A stretch of 38,291 nt of DNA from Legionellaceae bacterium (GTDB lineage: Bacteria > Pseudomonadota > Gammaproteobacteria > Legionellales > Legionellaceae). The position numbers were made by a program, and so were the translations under genes. Below are positions 1-9,393 of the stretch, in pieces (position 1 is the first letter of the stretch; each line of letters starts with the position of its first letter). The stretch spans positions 1 through 38,291 of the forward strand of contig CANJSM010000010.1 in NCBI GenBank assembly GCA_947477015.1, written 5' to 3'. The notes below the pieces were generated by a model, which did not search any database, had not been told where the DNA came from, and saw only the letters and a list, made by a program, of their open reading frames with translations.

Positions 1-59
1 CATGCATCGTGCCACCTCATCAAAATTTGAATGTGGCATTTGATCTTATTTCTTACTCT

Positions 60-148
60 TCGTCAAATAAAACGAAATCTAATAGCTAGATTGTTGGGCC
101 AAGGCCCAACCTACGGCAGGTTGACCAAATTTTAATGCGACAGCCGTG
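60..148. repeat. 89-bp repeat, left copy (inverted relative to right end)
   Basis: This 89-base segment is the reverse complement of 38051-38139, with one mismatch (C at 125 where the other copy implies T). It holds a complete REP-like palindrome at its centre. Outside it, bases 1-59 show no recognisable gene. The matching copy at the other end of the window means the whole gene block lies between inverted repeats. Its distal 20 or so bases also occur next to the transposase remnant on the right. It could be a REP-containing miniature element or the trace of an IS. The identity is seen directly; the origin is inference. Confidence 0.85.
93..114. repeat. REP-like palindrome, copy 1
   Basis: Exact copy of the window's commonest repeat: the palindrome GTTGGGCCAAGGCCCAAC followed by CTAC. 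It lies inside the 89-bp repeat and about 110 bases upstream of lepA, so it would be transcribed only if the lepA promoter lies further upstream. Confidence 0.85.
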
Positions 149-222
149 CCTTAAAGTGGCCAAATCTGTCCAAAACCCAATATTTAAGTTAAACTACTGC
201 ATTTTACACTTGGGCATTTGAA

Positions 223-2028
223 TTGAGCGACCTGACACGAATTCGGAACTTTTCTATTATTGCGCACATTGATCATGGTAAATCAACCTTAGCTGATCGT
301 TTTATACAATTATGCGGTGGTTTATCTGATCGTGAAATGGGAGCTCAAGTCCTTGACTCCATGGATATTGAACGCGAACGAGGTATCACCATCAAGGCAC
401 AGAGCGTGTCGTTGAATTACACCGCGCGTGATGGAAAAACCTATTTACTCAATTTTATCGATACGCCAGGGCATGTTGATTTTAGTTATGAAGTATCGCG
501 CTCCTTAGCAGCTTGCGAAGGCGCGTTATTGGTTGTTGACGCGGCTCAGGGTGTTGAGGCTCAGACTGTTGCTGTCTGCTACACAGCCATTGATCAAGAG
601 CTAGAAGTGTTGCCCGTTCTTAATAAAATAGACCTGCCCCAAGCAGAACCTGAACGTGTGATCACAGAAATTGAAGACATCATTGGGCTTGATGCACACG
701 ATGCTATTCACGTCAGCGCCAAAAGTGGATTAGGTGTTGAAGATGTTTTAGAAGCTTTAGTTGTCAAGATTCCTCCCCCACAAGGTGACAGCGAAGCACC
801 CTTGCAAGCACTGATTATTGACTCTTGGTTTGACAGCTACTTAGGCGTGGTGTCTCTGGTTCGCATCGTCAATGGAACGATTCGTAAAGGCGTTAAAATG
901 CAGATCATGTCGACAGGTCGAAGTTATGAAGTCGGTCAAGTCGGCATATTCACGCCTAAACGTACCCCTTGTGACCAGCTCCAAGCCGGTGAGGTGGGTT
1001 ATGTGGTTGCGGGCATTAAAGAAATTCAGGGTGCTCCAGTTGGTGATACGCTTACACTAGAAAAAAATCCAGCACAAGAGGTCTTGCCTGGTTTTCAGCG
1101 GGTCAAACCACAGGTTTATGCGGGCCTTTTTCCAATTAGCTCTGAAGATTTTGAAGCATTTCGTGAAGCGTTAGCGAAACTGAGTTTAAACGATGCGTCT
1201 CTATTTTATGAGCCAGAATCCTCAGAAGCACTAGGCTTTGGCTTCCGCTGTGGGTTCCTTGGTATGTTACACATGGAGATTGTTCAAGAACGACTTGAGC
1301 GAGAATATAATCTCGAACTCATTTCAACAGCACCTACGGTCATTTATCAAATCATCAACACCAAAGGTGAAACGGTGATGATTGACAACCCGTCTCGCCT
1401 TCCTCCAACACCGCAAATTAAACAAATGTTTGAGCCCATTGTGCGTGCCAATATTCTAGTACCACAAGACTACCTTGGGCCAATTATCACCCTTTGTGTC
1501 GAGCGGCGTGGAACACAAGTCAATATGACTTACAGTGGTCGTCAAGTATCGGTCACGTATGACCTGCCCATGAACGAAGTGGTCTCTGACTTCTTTGATC
1601 GATTAAAATCAGTCAGTCGGGGTTACGCGTCACTGGATTATAATTTCTTGCGGTTTGAAGAGGCCGATCTTGTGAAAATGGATGTTTTGATCAATAGTGA
1701 GCGTGTTGATGCGTTGGCGTTAATTGTGCATCGCAGTGCAGCTCAAAGTCGAGCCAAAATACTGACGGATAAAATGAGAGAGCTCATTCCCCGACAAATG
1801 TTTGATGTGGCCATTCAAGCCGCACTGGGTGGTCATATCATTGCTCGCCAAACAGTGAAGGCTTTGCGGAAAAACGTAATCGCAAAGTGTTATGGCGGTG
1901 ACGTGTCGCGCAAGCGCAAGTTGTTAGAAAAGCAAAAAGCGGGCAAAAAACGCATGAAACAAGTGGGGCATGTTGAAATACCTCAAGAAGCGTTTATGGC
2001 TGTTTTCCAGACGGACAAAAGAAAATAA
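223..2028 (+). CDS. lepA: Elongation factor 4 (LepA), ribosome-associated GTPase
   Basis: LepA is a translational GTPase that acts on the ribosome during initiation and elongation. The 601-residue length fits the family (E. coli 599). The G1 motif AHIDHGKST is at residues 14-22, followed by the G3 motif DTPGHVDF and the G4 motif NKIDLP. The C-terminal part has the lysine/arginine-rich [20 protein letters not shown] signature typical of LepA. The start is TTG at 223: the family N-terminus begins here, no ATG or GTG in frame lies just upstream, and the Shine-Dalgarno is weak. It heads a likely operon with lepB (20-base gap), rnc and the NRPS-like gene. Confidence 0.97.
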   Translation: MSDLTRIRNFSIIAHIDHGKSTLADRFIQLCGGLSDREMGAQVLDSMDIERERGITIKAQSVSLNYTARDGKTYLLNFIDTPGHVDFSYEVSRSLAACEGALLVVDAAQGVEAQTVAVCYTAIDQELEVLPVLNKIDLPQAEPERVITEIEDIIGLDAHDAIHVSAKSGLGVEDVLEALVVKIPPPQGDSEAPLQALIIDSWFDSYLGVVSLVRIVNGTIRKGVKMQIMSTGRSYEVGQVGIFTPKRTPCDQLQAGEVGYVVAGIKEIQGAPVGDTLTLEKNPAQEVLPGFQRVKPQVYAGLFPISSEDFEAFREALAKLSLNDASLFYEPESSEALGFGFRCGFLGMLHMEIVQERLEREYNLELISTAPTVIYQIINTKGETVMIDNPSRLPPTPQIKQMFEPIVRANILVPQDYLGPIITLCVERRGTQVNMTYSGRQVSVTYDLPMNEVVSDFFDRLKSVSRGYASLDYNFLRFEEADLVKMDVLINSERVDALALIVHRSAAQSRAKILTDKMRELIPRQMFDVAIQAALGGHIIARQTVKALRKNVIAKCYGGDVSRKRKLLEKQKAGKKRMKQVGHVEIPQEAFMAVFQTDKRK

Positions 2029-2047
2029 AAATAAGGTGATGACGCAT

Positions 2048-2803
2048 ATGAATTTCGCTCTCTGGTTGCTGGTTCTTTCCGCGATAAGCGGTGTAATTTA
2101 TCTACTGGACATTCTATTTTGGGCAAAAAAACGCAAGCCTAATCAGAAACCCATGTTGCTGATTGAGTACTCACGTTCTTTTTTTCCTGTATTTTTTATA
2201 GTTTTATTACTCCGCGGATTTTTAGTTGAGCCCTTCCGTATTCCCTCTGGTTCTTTAGAACCCACCCTGCTTGTTGGTGACTTTGTTGCCGTCAATAAAT
2301 TTGCTTATGGCTTTCGCTTGCCCGTTTGGGAAAAAAAGGTGATCTCAGTAGCTAACCCAAAAACCGGAGAAATTGCCGTATTTCGTTGGCCACCCGATCC
2401 TTCCCTTGACTTTATCAAGCGCGTCATTGGCGTGCCGGGTGATAAGGTCCGCTATCACAATAAAATACTGACCATCAACGGCCAGGAGATGAAGCAAACG
2501 TTTGTCGAGTACACTACCGATGAAAGCTCTGGCAATAGCGTTGCCAAATACCGGGAAAATCTAAATGGCGTTGAGCACGATATTTTTATACGTCCTGATA
2601 TGCCTGCTGTTGACGTGGATGTCACAGTCCCTGAAGGCCACTATTTCATGATGGGTGATAATCGCGACGACAGCGCAGACAGCCGCTTTTGGGGCTTCGT
2701 AGCCGATGAATATTTACGTGGCAAAGCCTCATTGATTTGGATGAGCTGGAATGCGAAAACCTGGATGGTTCGCTGGAGCCGATTGGGTCGAGTGATTCAT
2801 TAA
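2048..2803 (+). CDS. lepB: Signal peptidase I
   Basis: Leader peptidase of the inner membrane, which cleaves signal peptides from Sec and Tat substrates. Two N-terminal hydrophobic segments (about residues 3-25 and 45-60) precede the S26 catalytic domain. The nucleophile Ser69 is in PSGSLEPTL (most relatives have Met after the Ser; here Leu). The general base Lys124 is in FIKRVIGVPGD, and box E is GDNRDDSADSRFWG. ATG 2048 is chosen because AAGGTG lies about 10 bases upstream; the in-frame ATG at 2039 is too close to it, and the longer frame from 1970 overlaps lepA. The stop overlaps the rnc start (TAATG), indicating coupled translation. Confidence 0.95.
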   Translation: MNFALWLLVLSAISGVIYLLDILFWAKKRKPNQKPMLLIEYSRSFFPVFFIVLLLRGFLVEPFRIPSGSLEPTLLVGDFVAVNKFAYGFRLPVWEKKVISVANPKTGEIAVFRWPPDPSLDFIKRVIGVPGDKVRYHNKILTINGQEMKQTFVEYTTDESSGNSVAKYRENLNGVEHDIFIRPDMPAVDVDVTVPEGHYFMMGDNRDDSADSRFWGFVADEYLRGKASLIWMSWNAKTWMVRWSRLGRVIH

Positions 2804-3471
2804 TGCAAACTAACTTACCCCGTTTATGCAGACGCATCGGTTATGAATTTAAAACGCTTGCTTTTTTAAAGCAAGCCCTAACACATCGCAGCGCCAGCAA
2901 CAAAAATAACGAGCGATTTGAGTTTTTAGGCGACTCCATTTTAAGTATGGTTATTTCTCACGCCCTATTTGAGCGTTTTCCAGACGAAAATGAAGGACAA
3001 CTCAGTCGCTTGCGTGCGCACTTGGTTAAAGGCGAAATGCTCGCAAGCATCGCTGTAGAACTAGAGCTTGGGGATTACTTATACCTTGGACAAGGCGAAT
3101 TAAAAAGTGGTGGATTTCGCCGGGCCTCAACACTAGCTGATGCTCTAGAAGCCGTATTTGCTGCGATTTATTTTGATGGCGGATTAAGTGCCGCACAAGA
3201 TGTTATTCTCAAACTCTTTCATAGCAGACTAAACGATCCCGACTTACATGACACTCTAAAAGATCCCAAAACACAATTACAAGAATATTTGCAGTCTAAA
3301 AAATTACCTCTGCCAGAGTACACCTTAGCGAACGTGCTTGGCGAAGAGCATGAGCAGATTTTTTATGTGCAATGTCACGTGCCGGGCTTGAATAAAAGCA
3401 CGCAAGGGCACGCTGAAACCCGTCGAAAGGCTGAACAAATTGCAGCAAAACAATTGTTAAAAATATTGTAA
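2803..3471 (+). CDS. rnc: Ribonuclease III
   Basis: Double-strand-specific endoribonuclease for rRNA and mRNA processing. The 222-residue protein (E. coli 226) has the signature NERFEFLGDS with metal-binding Glu40 and Asp44. A second acidic cluster lies in ADALEAVFAAIYFDGG, and a C-terminal dsRNA-binding domain starts at about DPKTQLQEYLQS and ends in ETRRKAEQIAAKQLL. ATG 2803 shares a base with the lepB stop. A longer frame from 2737 would overlap lepB and add no family sequence. In many gammaproteobacteria era and recO follow; here the next gene is an NRPS-like enzyme instead. Confidence 0.95.
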   Translation: MQTNLPRLCRRIGYEFKTLAFLKQALTHRSASNKNNERFEFLGDSILSMVISHALFERFPDENEGQLSRLRAHLVKGEMLASIAVELELGDYLYLGQGELKSGGFRRASTLADALEAVFAAIYFDGGLSAAQDVILKLFHSRLNDPDLHDTLKDPKTQLQEYLQSKKLPLPEYTLANVLGEEHEQIFYVQCHVPGLNKSTQGHAETRRKAEQIAAKQLLKIL

Positions 3472-3498
3472 TAATAAATTCGCATGGAGTAAGTATGT

Positions 3499-6400
3499 AT
3501 GGCGATTTTGCCCTCAAAGGATGCTCGTCCTCTTGGACAGCTATTTGAATATTCCGTTGATCACTACCCAGAAAACACTGCAATCGAATGTGATGACATC
3601 TCCCTAACCTATCAAGAGCTCGAGATTCGAGCCAATCAATTTGCCCATTATTTAATAAGCCAAAAGATCAATGAACAGGCCAAGGTGGGTATTTTACTAG
3701 AACGTTCATTAGACAGCTATATTGCCATTCTTGCCGTACTAAAAACGGGTGCTACTTATATCCCCATTGAAGTCGAGTACCCAGATGAACGAATTAATTA
3801 TATTTTTACGGACATGCCCTTCGATTCTGTCATCACAACCTCTTCTCAATTAACTCGTTCAAATATTAGGTTTCCTAACACTATTGTTATCAATCAACTC
3901 ACGGACCTATTACCTCAACTGCCCAGCACGAGACCAGATACTCCTAAAATAAACAGTGATAATGTGTGCTACGTGATCTACACCTCAGGCTCAACTGGAA
4001 AGCCTAAAGGGGTAGAAATCATGCATCGTAGCGCCTCCCATTATGTCTCGCATGCTAGTGCGCTCTATGAAATGAGTCATCAAGACAAAGTGTATCAAGG
4101 TTTTTCTCTAGCATTTGATGCGTCTATAGAAGAGCTTTGGATGGCATTTGCGAATGGCGCAACCCTAGTTGTTGGGACATCAAAAGAACTTCGCTCAGGC
4201 GTAGGACTGGTTGATTTTCTCAGAGAAAAGAACGTCAACGTTCTCTCAACAGTCCCCACACTATTATCGACTCTGGAAGAAAACCAATTATCAAGCTTAA
4301 GACTATTAATTTTAGGCGGAGAGATATGCCTGCCTAGCTTAATCAAGCGATACAGCAACCCAAATTTACGCATCCTAAACACCTATGGCCCTACCGAAAC
4401 GACGGTTATCGCCACGTATGCAGAATGCCATCCAGACAAGCCTATTACCATTGGAAAGCCACTTCCAGGCTATGAGTTGTTGATCATGGATGAACACTTA
4501 AATCCTGTGACAGATGGGCAAGCAGGAGAACTCTGTATTGGTGGCATGGGACTTGCACGCGGGTATGTCAATCGCCCTGAGTTAACTGCTGAAAAATTTG
4601 TGGACCATCCTCAAAAGAGCGGTCATCGTTTGTACCGTACTGGAGATCTGGCCACGTTCAATCCAGAGGGCGATTGTCTGTTTTTAGGTCGAGTCGATGA
4701 TCAAGTCAAAATTAGGGGCTTTCGCGTTGAGTTAAACGAAATTGAAGCCGTAATGATGATGCATGAAGCTATTAACAGCGCCGTTGTCTCGCTGCATGAC
4801 GATCAGACTAGCCCGGTGCTCGTCGCTTGGCTCATTGTGGATAGTACACATCCTTTCGATTTGCAAGATTTCAAAAATCATCTTCGCGAACAATTGCCCC
4901 ACTACATGATTCCAGCACTATTTAAACAAGTTGACTCATTCCCTCTGTTAGCGAGTGGAAAGGTTAATCGAAAAGCGTTTTCATTACCTGAGGACGTGGT
5001 TCAAGTGATGGATTACATACCACCAGAAACGTCAATGGAAAAAGACATCGCACACGTGTTTGCCGACGTGTTACAAGCCTCGCTGATTTCCGTGACGGCT
5101 GATTTCTTTTATGATTTGGGTGGCCACTCCCTGCTCGCTGCAAAAGTGATTTCAAGTTTGCGCAAACATGAGGCTTTTAAAGGCATATCCATTCTTGATT
5201 TATACAGTAACCCTTCAATCAGACAGTTGGCCGAAAAGTTTACAATAAAGTCCAAAGAGCCAAATCAAGAAGAAACAATCAGAAAAAAACATAAGGTCTC
5301 TACGCTCGGTTATATCACCTGCGGTATTGGGCAATTTTTTGGTTGTTTATTTATGTACGCGCTGCAGTCATGGCAATTGTTGCTCATTGTTCTCTGCAAC
5401 CAATCGATTATATTGCAAAATAATTGGCTCTCAATACAATCCATCTCAATTGTATTAGGTTTTATTGTTGCTCTGCCTGTTGCGCTGACGTTGACCACGA
5501 TTTGTCTTAAATGGTTGATTTTGGGTCGAGTTAAGCCAGGCAAGTACAAGCTCTGGGGCTGGTTTTATTTTCGTTGGTGGTTGGTTGATCGTTTACACAA
5601 CTTCGTTTCCCCTCAAGCCAAATTCGTAGGCACCCCCATTATCAGCATTTATTACCGACTCATGGGCGCTAAAATAGGTTCACAATGTTATATAGGAACG
5701 AGTTCTATCGCTATATTCGATACACTTACCATAGGTGATAACACCTCTATTGGCTATGAGGTCAACTTATTAGGATACACCGTTGAAGATGGTTGGTTAA
5801 AAATAGGGGAAATAACGATTGGCCAAGACTGTTTTATTGGTTCCCGCAGTGCCGTCTCCATAGATACCGTTATAGAAAATGGTTCGATTTTAGATCACAT
5901 GACCATGTTACCCAGCCATACAACAGCGTCAGAAAATGCATTCTATTGTGGCTCTCCAGCAAGAAAAACCACTCTCCCCAACGAACACATTGCTAACTTG
6001 ACCAATGAGAAGATGAGAAATAGTTCAACAAGAAAAACATTTACTTATGGCGCTTTGCACTATATTTGCTTGGTTCTGGCTGAAACACTCCATTTTTGTG
6101 CTTATCTACCATCATTGCTATTCATATCCTACGTTTATCTTAAGACAGAATCTTTCACGTCAATTTTTTTAACCGCCCCATTTGGGGCATTATTGTCAAT
6201 GAGCTTGTATTATTTGTGCATTGTTTTTTACAAGAAACTTTTGTTAAATAAAATTGAGCAAGGTACTTATGCGATCCACAGTTCATTTTATTTACGTCAA
6301 TGGACACTGATAAAACTATTGGATACAGACCAAGTACAAGTATTAGCAGATAGTCTCTACTTTCCTCCTTTATTACGTTTTTTAGGCGCGAAACTAGGTA

Positions 6401-7428
6401 GGAGAGTTGAAATGGGAGAGACGCCTCATATTCTGCCTAATTTAGTCCAAATTGATGATGAAGCCTTTACTGCAAGTTCAGTGGGATTGGCATGGCCTAA
6501 TGTGTTTCAAGGCAAGATTCAGATGGCGCCAGTCAAAATAGGAAAAAAAGGGTTTTCTGGTAATGTGAGTATTCTTCCTTCTGGTTGTAACTTGGGTGAT
6601 GAGAGTTTGCTGGGTTGCCTCACGGTTCCTCCAAACAATAACCAAGCGGCAAAAGACAATACAGCATGGTTAGGATCGCCAGCAATATTTCTTCCAAAAC
6701 GAGAACTATTCGAAGGATTTTCAGATCAAGAAACCATTAACCCACCCCCAAAGTTATACTTTAGTCGCTTGGCAATTGAGTTAATCAGAATTACATTACC
6801 AACAACCTACACTTTGATCGGCGCTTTTAGTCTCATCAGCGTTTTGGTTTACTTACTGTCACACTCCTCTTTGTTAATGACCTTTGCCTTATTGCCTCTA
6901 GCAGAGAGCGGGATTATTTTGGTATTAGTAGCCTCTTTAGTCCTATTAAAATGGTCCCTCCAAGGCAGACTAAAGCCAACAGTAAAACCATTGTGGGATA
7001 TATTTATACGAAAAATTGATTTAATAGAATTTTCATACGCATATTTTATATGTCCGAATTTAACTGATGTAATATTAAAAACACCTTTTATGCCCATCTT
7101 ACTTCGATGCTTGGGGGCGAGGATTGGAAAAAAAGTGTTTGTTGGCACAGAAGGATTCGCTGAGTTTGATTTAATTTCAATTGGAAACAATGTAAATATC
7201 AATGCAGATACACTCATTGATACTCACTTGTATGAAGATCGAATTTTTAAATTATCAACCATTGATATCCACGAAGGATGTAATATTGGGGCAAGCTCAA
7301 TTGTACTCTATGACACCGTCATGGAAAAAGATTCCACGTTAGGCAATTTGTCGTTGCTAATGAAAGGTGAGCGACTCCCTGCCAATACTCGCTGGGAGGG
7401 GATCCCTGCTCAGTCGAAGCCGGAGTAA
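3499..7428 (+). CDS. Pls/PosA-type NRPS-like poly(amino acid) synthetase
   Basis: The 1309-residue membrane enzyme has the architecture of epsilon-poly-L-lysine synthetase (Pls, about 1319 residues). Order: adenylation domain (1 to about 500; YTSGSTGKPKG from 161, YGPTETT, YRTGDL, catalytic Lys488 in SGKVNRKAF); carrier domain with Ser544 in DLGGHSLLAAK; then three pairs of membrane helices (starting near 600, 850 and 1090), each followed by a left-handed beta-helix/acyltransferase-like domain. There are no condensation or thioesterase domains. Aligned by eye to GrsA, the pocket reads D-A-E-S-I-G-T-V (Asp207 first), close to the lysine code DAESIGSV that I recall for bacitracin synthetase. 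GGAG lies 10 bases before ATG 3499. It is 27 bases after rnc, probably cotranscribed. The family call is strong; the substrate is inference. Confidence 0.9.
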   Translation: MAILPSKDARPLGQLFEYSVDHYPENTAIECDDISLTYQELEIRANQFAHYLISQKINEQAKVGILLERSLDSYIAILAVLKTGATYIPIEVEYPDERINYIFTDMPFDSVITTSSQLTRSNIRFPNTIVINQLTDLLPQLPSTRPDTPKINSDNVCYVIYTSGSTGKPKGVEIMHRSASHYVSHASALYEMSHQDKVYQGFSLAFDASIEELWMAFANGATLVVGTSKELRSGVGLVDFLREKNVNVLSTVPTLLSTLEENQLSSLRLLILGGEICLPSLIKRYSNPNLRILNTYGPTETTVIATYAECHPDKPITIGKPLPGYELLIMDEHLNPVTDGQAGELCIGGMGLARGYVNRPELTAEKFVDHPQKSGHRLYRTGDLATFNPEGDCLFLGRVDDQVKIRGFRVELNEIEAVMMMHEAINSAVVSLHDDQTSPVLVAWLIVDSTHPFDLQDFKNHLREQLPHYMIPALFKQVDSFPLLASGKVNRKAFSLPEDVVQVMDYIPPETSMEKDIAHVFADVLQASLISVTADFFYDLGGHSLLAAKVISSLRKHEAFKGISILDLYSNPSIRQLAEKFTIKSKEPNQEETIRKKHKVSTLGYITCGIGQFFGCLFMYALQSWQLLLIVLCNQSIILQNNWLSIQSISIVLGFIVALPVALTLTTICLKWLILGRVKPGKYKLWGWFYFRWWLVDRLHNFVSPQAKFVGTPIISIYYRLMGAKIGSQCYIGTSSIAIFDTLTIGDNTSIGYEVNLLGYTVEDGWLKIGEITIGQDCFIGSRSAVSIDTVIENGSILDHMTMLPSHTTASENAFYCGSPARKTTLPNEHIANLTNEKMRNSSTRKTFTYGALHYICLVLAETLHFCAYLPSLLFISYVYLKTESFTSIFLTAPFGALLSMSLYYLCIVFYKKLLLNKIEQGTYAIHSSFYLRQWTLIKLLDTDQVQVLADSLYFPPLLRFLGAKLGRRVEMGETPHILPNLVQIDDEAFTASSVGLAWPNVFQGKIQMAPVKIGKKGFSGNVSILPSGCNLGDESLLGCLTVPPNNNQAAKDNTAWLGSPAIFLPKRELFEGFSDQETINPPPKLYFSRLAIELIRITLPTTYTLIGAFSLISVLVYLLSHSSLLMTFALLPLAESGIILVLVASLVLLKWSLQGRLKPTVKPLWDIFIRKIDLIEFSYAYFICPNLTDVILKTPFMPILLRCLGARIGKKVFVGTEGFAEFDLISIGNNVNINADTLIDTHLYEDRIFKLSTIDIHEGCNIGASSIVLYDTVMEKDSTLGNLSLLMKGERLPANTRWEGIPAQSKPE

Positions 7429-7440
7429 TATCCATATCGC

Positions 7441-7522
7441 TTCGCCAGATACCACCGAGCTGCAACTATAAAGGAGCGGAATTCCGCTTGCTTACGCGCG
7501 CGGCTCGGATACATCTGGCGAA
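7441..7522. repeat. Long imperfect inverted repeat between convergent genes
   Basis: The outer arms TTCGCCAGAT (7441-7450) and ATCTGGCGAA (7513-7522) are perfectly complementary. A second tier pairs CCGAGC (7455-7460) with GCTCGG (7503-7508). An inner self-complementary block AGCGGAATTCCGCT is at 7475-7488. It fills the gap between the Pls-like gene (+) and the DUF1840 gene (-), so it may serve both strands as a transcription end, or be a miniature transposable element. No long T-run follows either side. Confidence 0.65.
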
Positions 7523-7533
7523 AAGACGGTTTA

Positions 7534-7839
7534 TTACCCCTTATCCCACATCACATTACACTTATCCTTCACAGCATTTTGCAAGAGCGCCATCAATGGA
7601 ACGGCACGATGAGCTAAACTCACATCCGGCTCACCATTTGTATCATCAGATGATTGATCACCCTGTTGCTGCTCATGCGCAAAGGCTTGTTGCAAACGAG
7701 CCAACGCGTCGGGAACATCGTTGGCTAAAATAGCCCCGGGGACTGTACCGCTATGCCCCATGAGTTTTAATAAGGCTTGGGCAACATTGCCAAAAAAGGT
7801 AACATTTTCGTGGGCTTTACAAGAAAAAGTAACTAACAC
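7534..7839 (-). CDS. DUF1840 family protein
   Basis: A 101-residue cytoplasmic protein with the pattern of the DUF1840 family: LVTFSCKAHENVTFFGNVAQ, then LLKLMGHSGTVPGAI, an alanine/glutamine-rich helix, and a C-terminal VSLAHRAVPLMALL...VMW stretch. The function is unknown. It starts with GTG at 7839, which overlaps the last 7 bases of gltX, with AAGGAG just upstream inside gltX. Translation is probably coupled to gltX. The middle (residues about 50-72) is low complexity and polar. Confidence 0.85.
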   Translation of the reverse strand: MLVTFSCKAHENVTFFGNVAQALLKLMGHSGTVPGAILANDVPDALARLQQAFAHEQQQGDQSSDDTNGEPDVSLAHRAVPLMALLQNAVKDKCNVMWDKG

Positions 7840-9248
7840 GTTTGCTCCTTGCGTTCAGAAATCCATCCTAATGCCTGCTCCAATCGTTTCAATACGCGCT
7901 CTTTGCCAACCAAAGCCAGAGTGATATCAATAGAGGGTGACATACTGCCTCCCGTGACAGCTACTCGCAAAGGCTGAGCTATTTTACTCATGTTCATATC
8001 AAAAGCGGCACTGACATCATTCACGCAGCCTTGCAACACATCTCTCTCCCACGCACTAACCTCACTTAATCGCGCATGCAATGCGGTTAATGGCTCAAGC
8101 GTTACAGGCCGCAGATGTTTTTTTACAGCGGCATCATCGTATTCAATCTCATCCGTGTAAAAATACTGGCTAATTTTGCACATTTCCACCAAGGTTTTGC
8201 AGCGTTCCGCTTGCACGGTCACTAAATCTGTCAATGCAGGTCCCTGAGAAACATCAATCCCCTGCTGTTCAAACTGCCAAGCCAAGGCAGCGGCAACGCT
8301 TTCTGGTGAGTCGCTTTTTTGATAATGCTGATTAATCCAATATAATTTATCATAATTAAAACTAGAGACGCCACGACTGACATGATTCAGGTCAAAACTT
8401 GCAATCATCTCATCCACACTAAATAACTCCTGATCACCATTTGACCAACCAAGGCGTACTAAATAATTCAATAAGGCATGCGGTAAAAAGCCCTCTTCTC
8501 GAAATTGCATCACGCCTACCGCACCATGGCGTTTCGACAATCGTTTGCCATCATCACCCAAAATCATCGGCAAATGCGCAAACACAGGCACTGGAGCATT
8601 CAATGCTTTAAAAACGTTAATTTGTCGAGGGGTGTTATTGATGTGATCATCACCACGAATAACATGGGTGATTTGCATGTCCCAATCGTCAATCACAACT
8701 GCAAAATTATAGGTTGGATTGCCATCGGAGCGAATCAGGATTAAATCATCCAACTCTTGATTATTCACATGAATATCACCATAGACTTCATCAGTAAATG
8801 ACACTACTCCTGCTTGTGGGTTTTTAAAGCGAACAACATAGGATGCAGTCTCTGCGGAGAGATTCAAATCACGGCAGTGCCCATCGTAACGGGGCTTTTC
8901 TTTCGCAGCTAATTGCGCATCTCGTAAGCTTTCCAAACGCTCTTTACTGCATTGGCAACGATACGCTTTGCCTTCGTCTAACAATTGCTGCGCCATTTCT
9001 TTGTAGCGTGGATAACGATCGGTCTGATAAAATGGGCCTTCATCATGCTCTAACCCTAACCACTTCATTCCATCCAAAATAGCCTGCACCGACTCTGCAG
9101 TTGAGCGTTCACTGTCAGTATCTTCTATCCGCAAGATAAATTGGCCGTTATAGCGCTTTGCGTAAAGCCAAGAAAATAGCGCGGTACGCGCACCACCGAC
9201 ATGTAAAAATCCAGTAGGGCTAGGGGCAAAACGGGTTCTGACCAACAT
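7833..9248 (-). CDS. gltX: Glutamyl-tRNA synthetase
   Basis: Class I aminoacyl-tRNA synthetase charging tRNA-Glu; in organisms using HemA it also feeds tetrapyrrole synthesis. The 471-residue protein matches the usual length. The HIGH-type motif is in APSPTGFLHVGGARTALF, and the KMSKS-type motif is KRLSKRHGAV. A Cys/His cluster (CQC...GHC) lies near residues 98-126, where many GluRS enzymes bind zinc. ATG 9248 is chosen because GGAG lies 6 bases upstream; the adjacent TTG at 9251 is too close. It is followed by the overlapping DUF1840 gene. Confidence 0.96.
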   Translation of the reverse strand: MLVRTRFAPSPTGFLHVGGARTALFSWLYAKRYNGQFILRIEDTDSERSTAESVQAILDGMKWLGLEHDEGPFYQTDRYPRYKEMAQQLLDEGKAYRCQCSKERLESLRDAQLAAKEKPRYDGHCRDLNLSAETASYVVRFKNPQAGVVSFTDEVYGDIHVNNQELDDLILIRSDGNPTYNFAVVIDDWDMQITHVIRGDDHINNTPRQINVFKALNAPVPVFAHLPMILGDDGKRLSKRHGAVGVMQFREEGFLPHALLNYLVRLGWSNGDQELFSVDEMIASFDLNHVSRGVSSFNYDKLYWINQHYQKSDSPESVAAALAWQFEQQGIDVSQGPALTDLVTVQAERCKTLVEMCKISQYFYTDEIEYDDAAVKKHLRPVTLEPLTALHARLSEVSAWERDVLQGCVNDVSAAFDMNMSKIAQPLRVAVTGGSMSPSIDITLALVGKERVLKRLEQALGWISERKEQTC

Positions 9249-9284
9249 CAAGGACTCCAGAGTAAACTGCGAAATAATTGTGCT

Positions 9285-9312
9285 ATGATAACTTAGTTTG
9301 TTGCTCAGTCAA
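9285..9312 (-). promoter_or_regulatory. Candidate sigma70 promoter for gltX
   Basis: On the minus strand, TTGACT (9312-9307) is followed after 16 bases by TATCAT (9290-9285), about 37 bases before the gltX start. It is back to back with the candidate promoter of the sensor kinase: the two -35 boxes touch at 9306/9307. Read by eye; not tested. Confidence 0.45.
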
Positions 9313-9330
9313 AATAGAAGTTGCTATACT
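9301..9330 (+). promoter_or_regulatory. Candidate sigma70 promoter for the hybrid sensor kinase
   Basis: TTGCTC (9301-9306), an 18-base spacer, then TATACT (9325-9330). Transcription would begin near 9337, just before the hairpin at 9346-9375, so the leader would be almost entirely hairpin. It adjoins the gltX promoter on the other strand. Confidence 0.45.
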
Positions 9331-9340
9331 CCATCAAATT

Positions 9341-9382
9341 AATATACGCGATGCTCGATTTATTGAGCATCGCGTTAATATG
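9341..9382. repeat. Palindromic repeat (second family), solo copy
   Basis: The arms ACGCGATGCTC (9346-9356) and GAGCATCGCGT (9365-9375) form a perfect 11-bp stem with an 8-base loop, extended by AT-rich flanks. A related, split copy with two REPs inside is at 13390-13523. The hairpin ends 18 bases before the GTG start of the sensor kinase, so it would form in that mRNA's leader. Confidence 0.8.
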
Positions 9383-9393
9383 GATATGTACAT

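Noticed and set aside
1970-2047. N-terminal extension of lepB
   Set aside because: It overlaps lepA in another frame, has no ribosome site and no family similarity; ATG 2048 fits.
7488-7733. Plus-strand frame of 81 codons downstream of the Pls-like gene
   Set aside because: It is mostly antisense to the DUF1840 gene and crosses the inverted repeat; no ribosome site or protein family.
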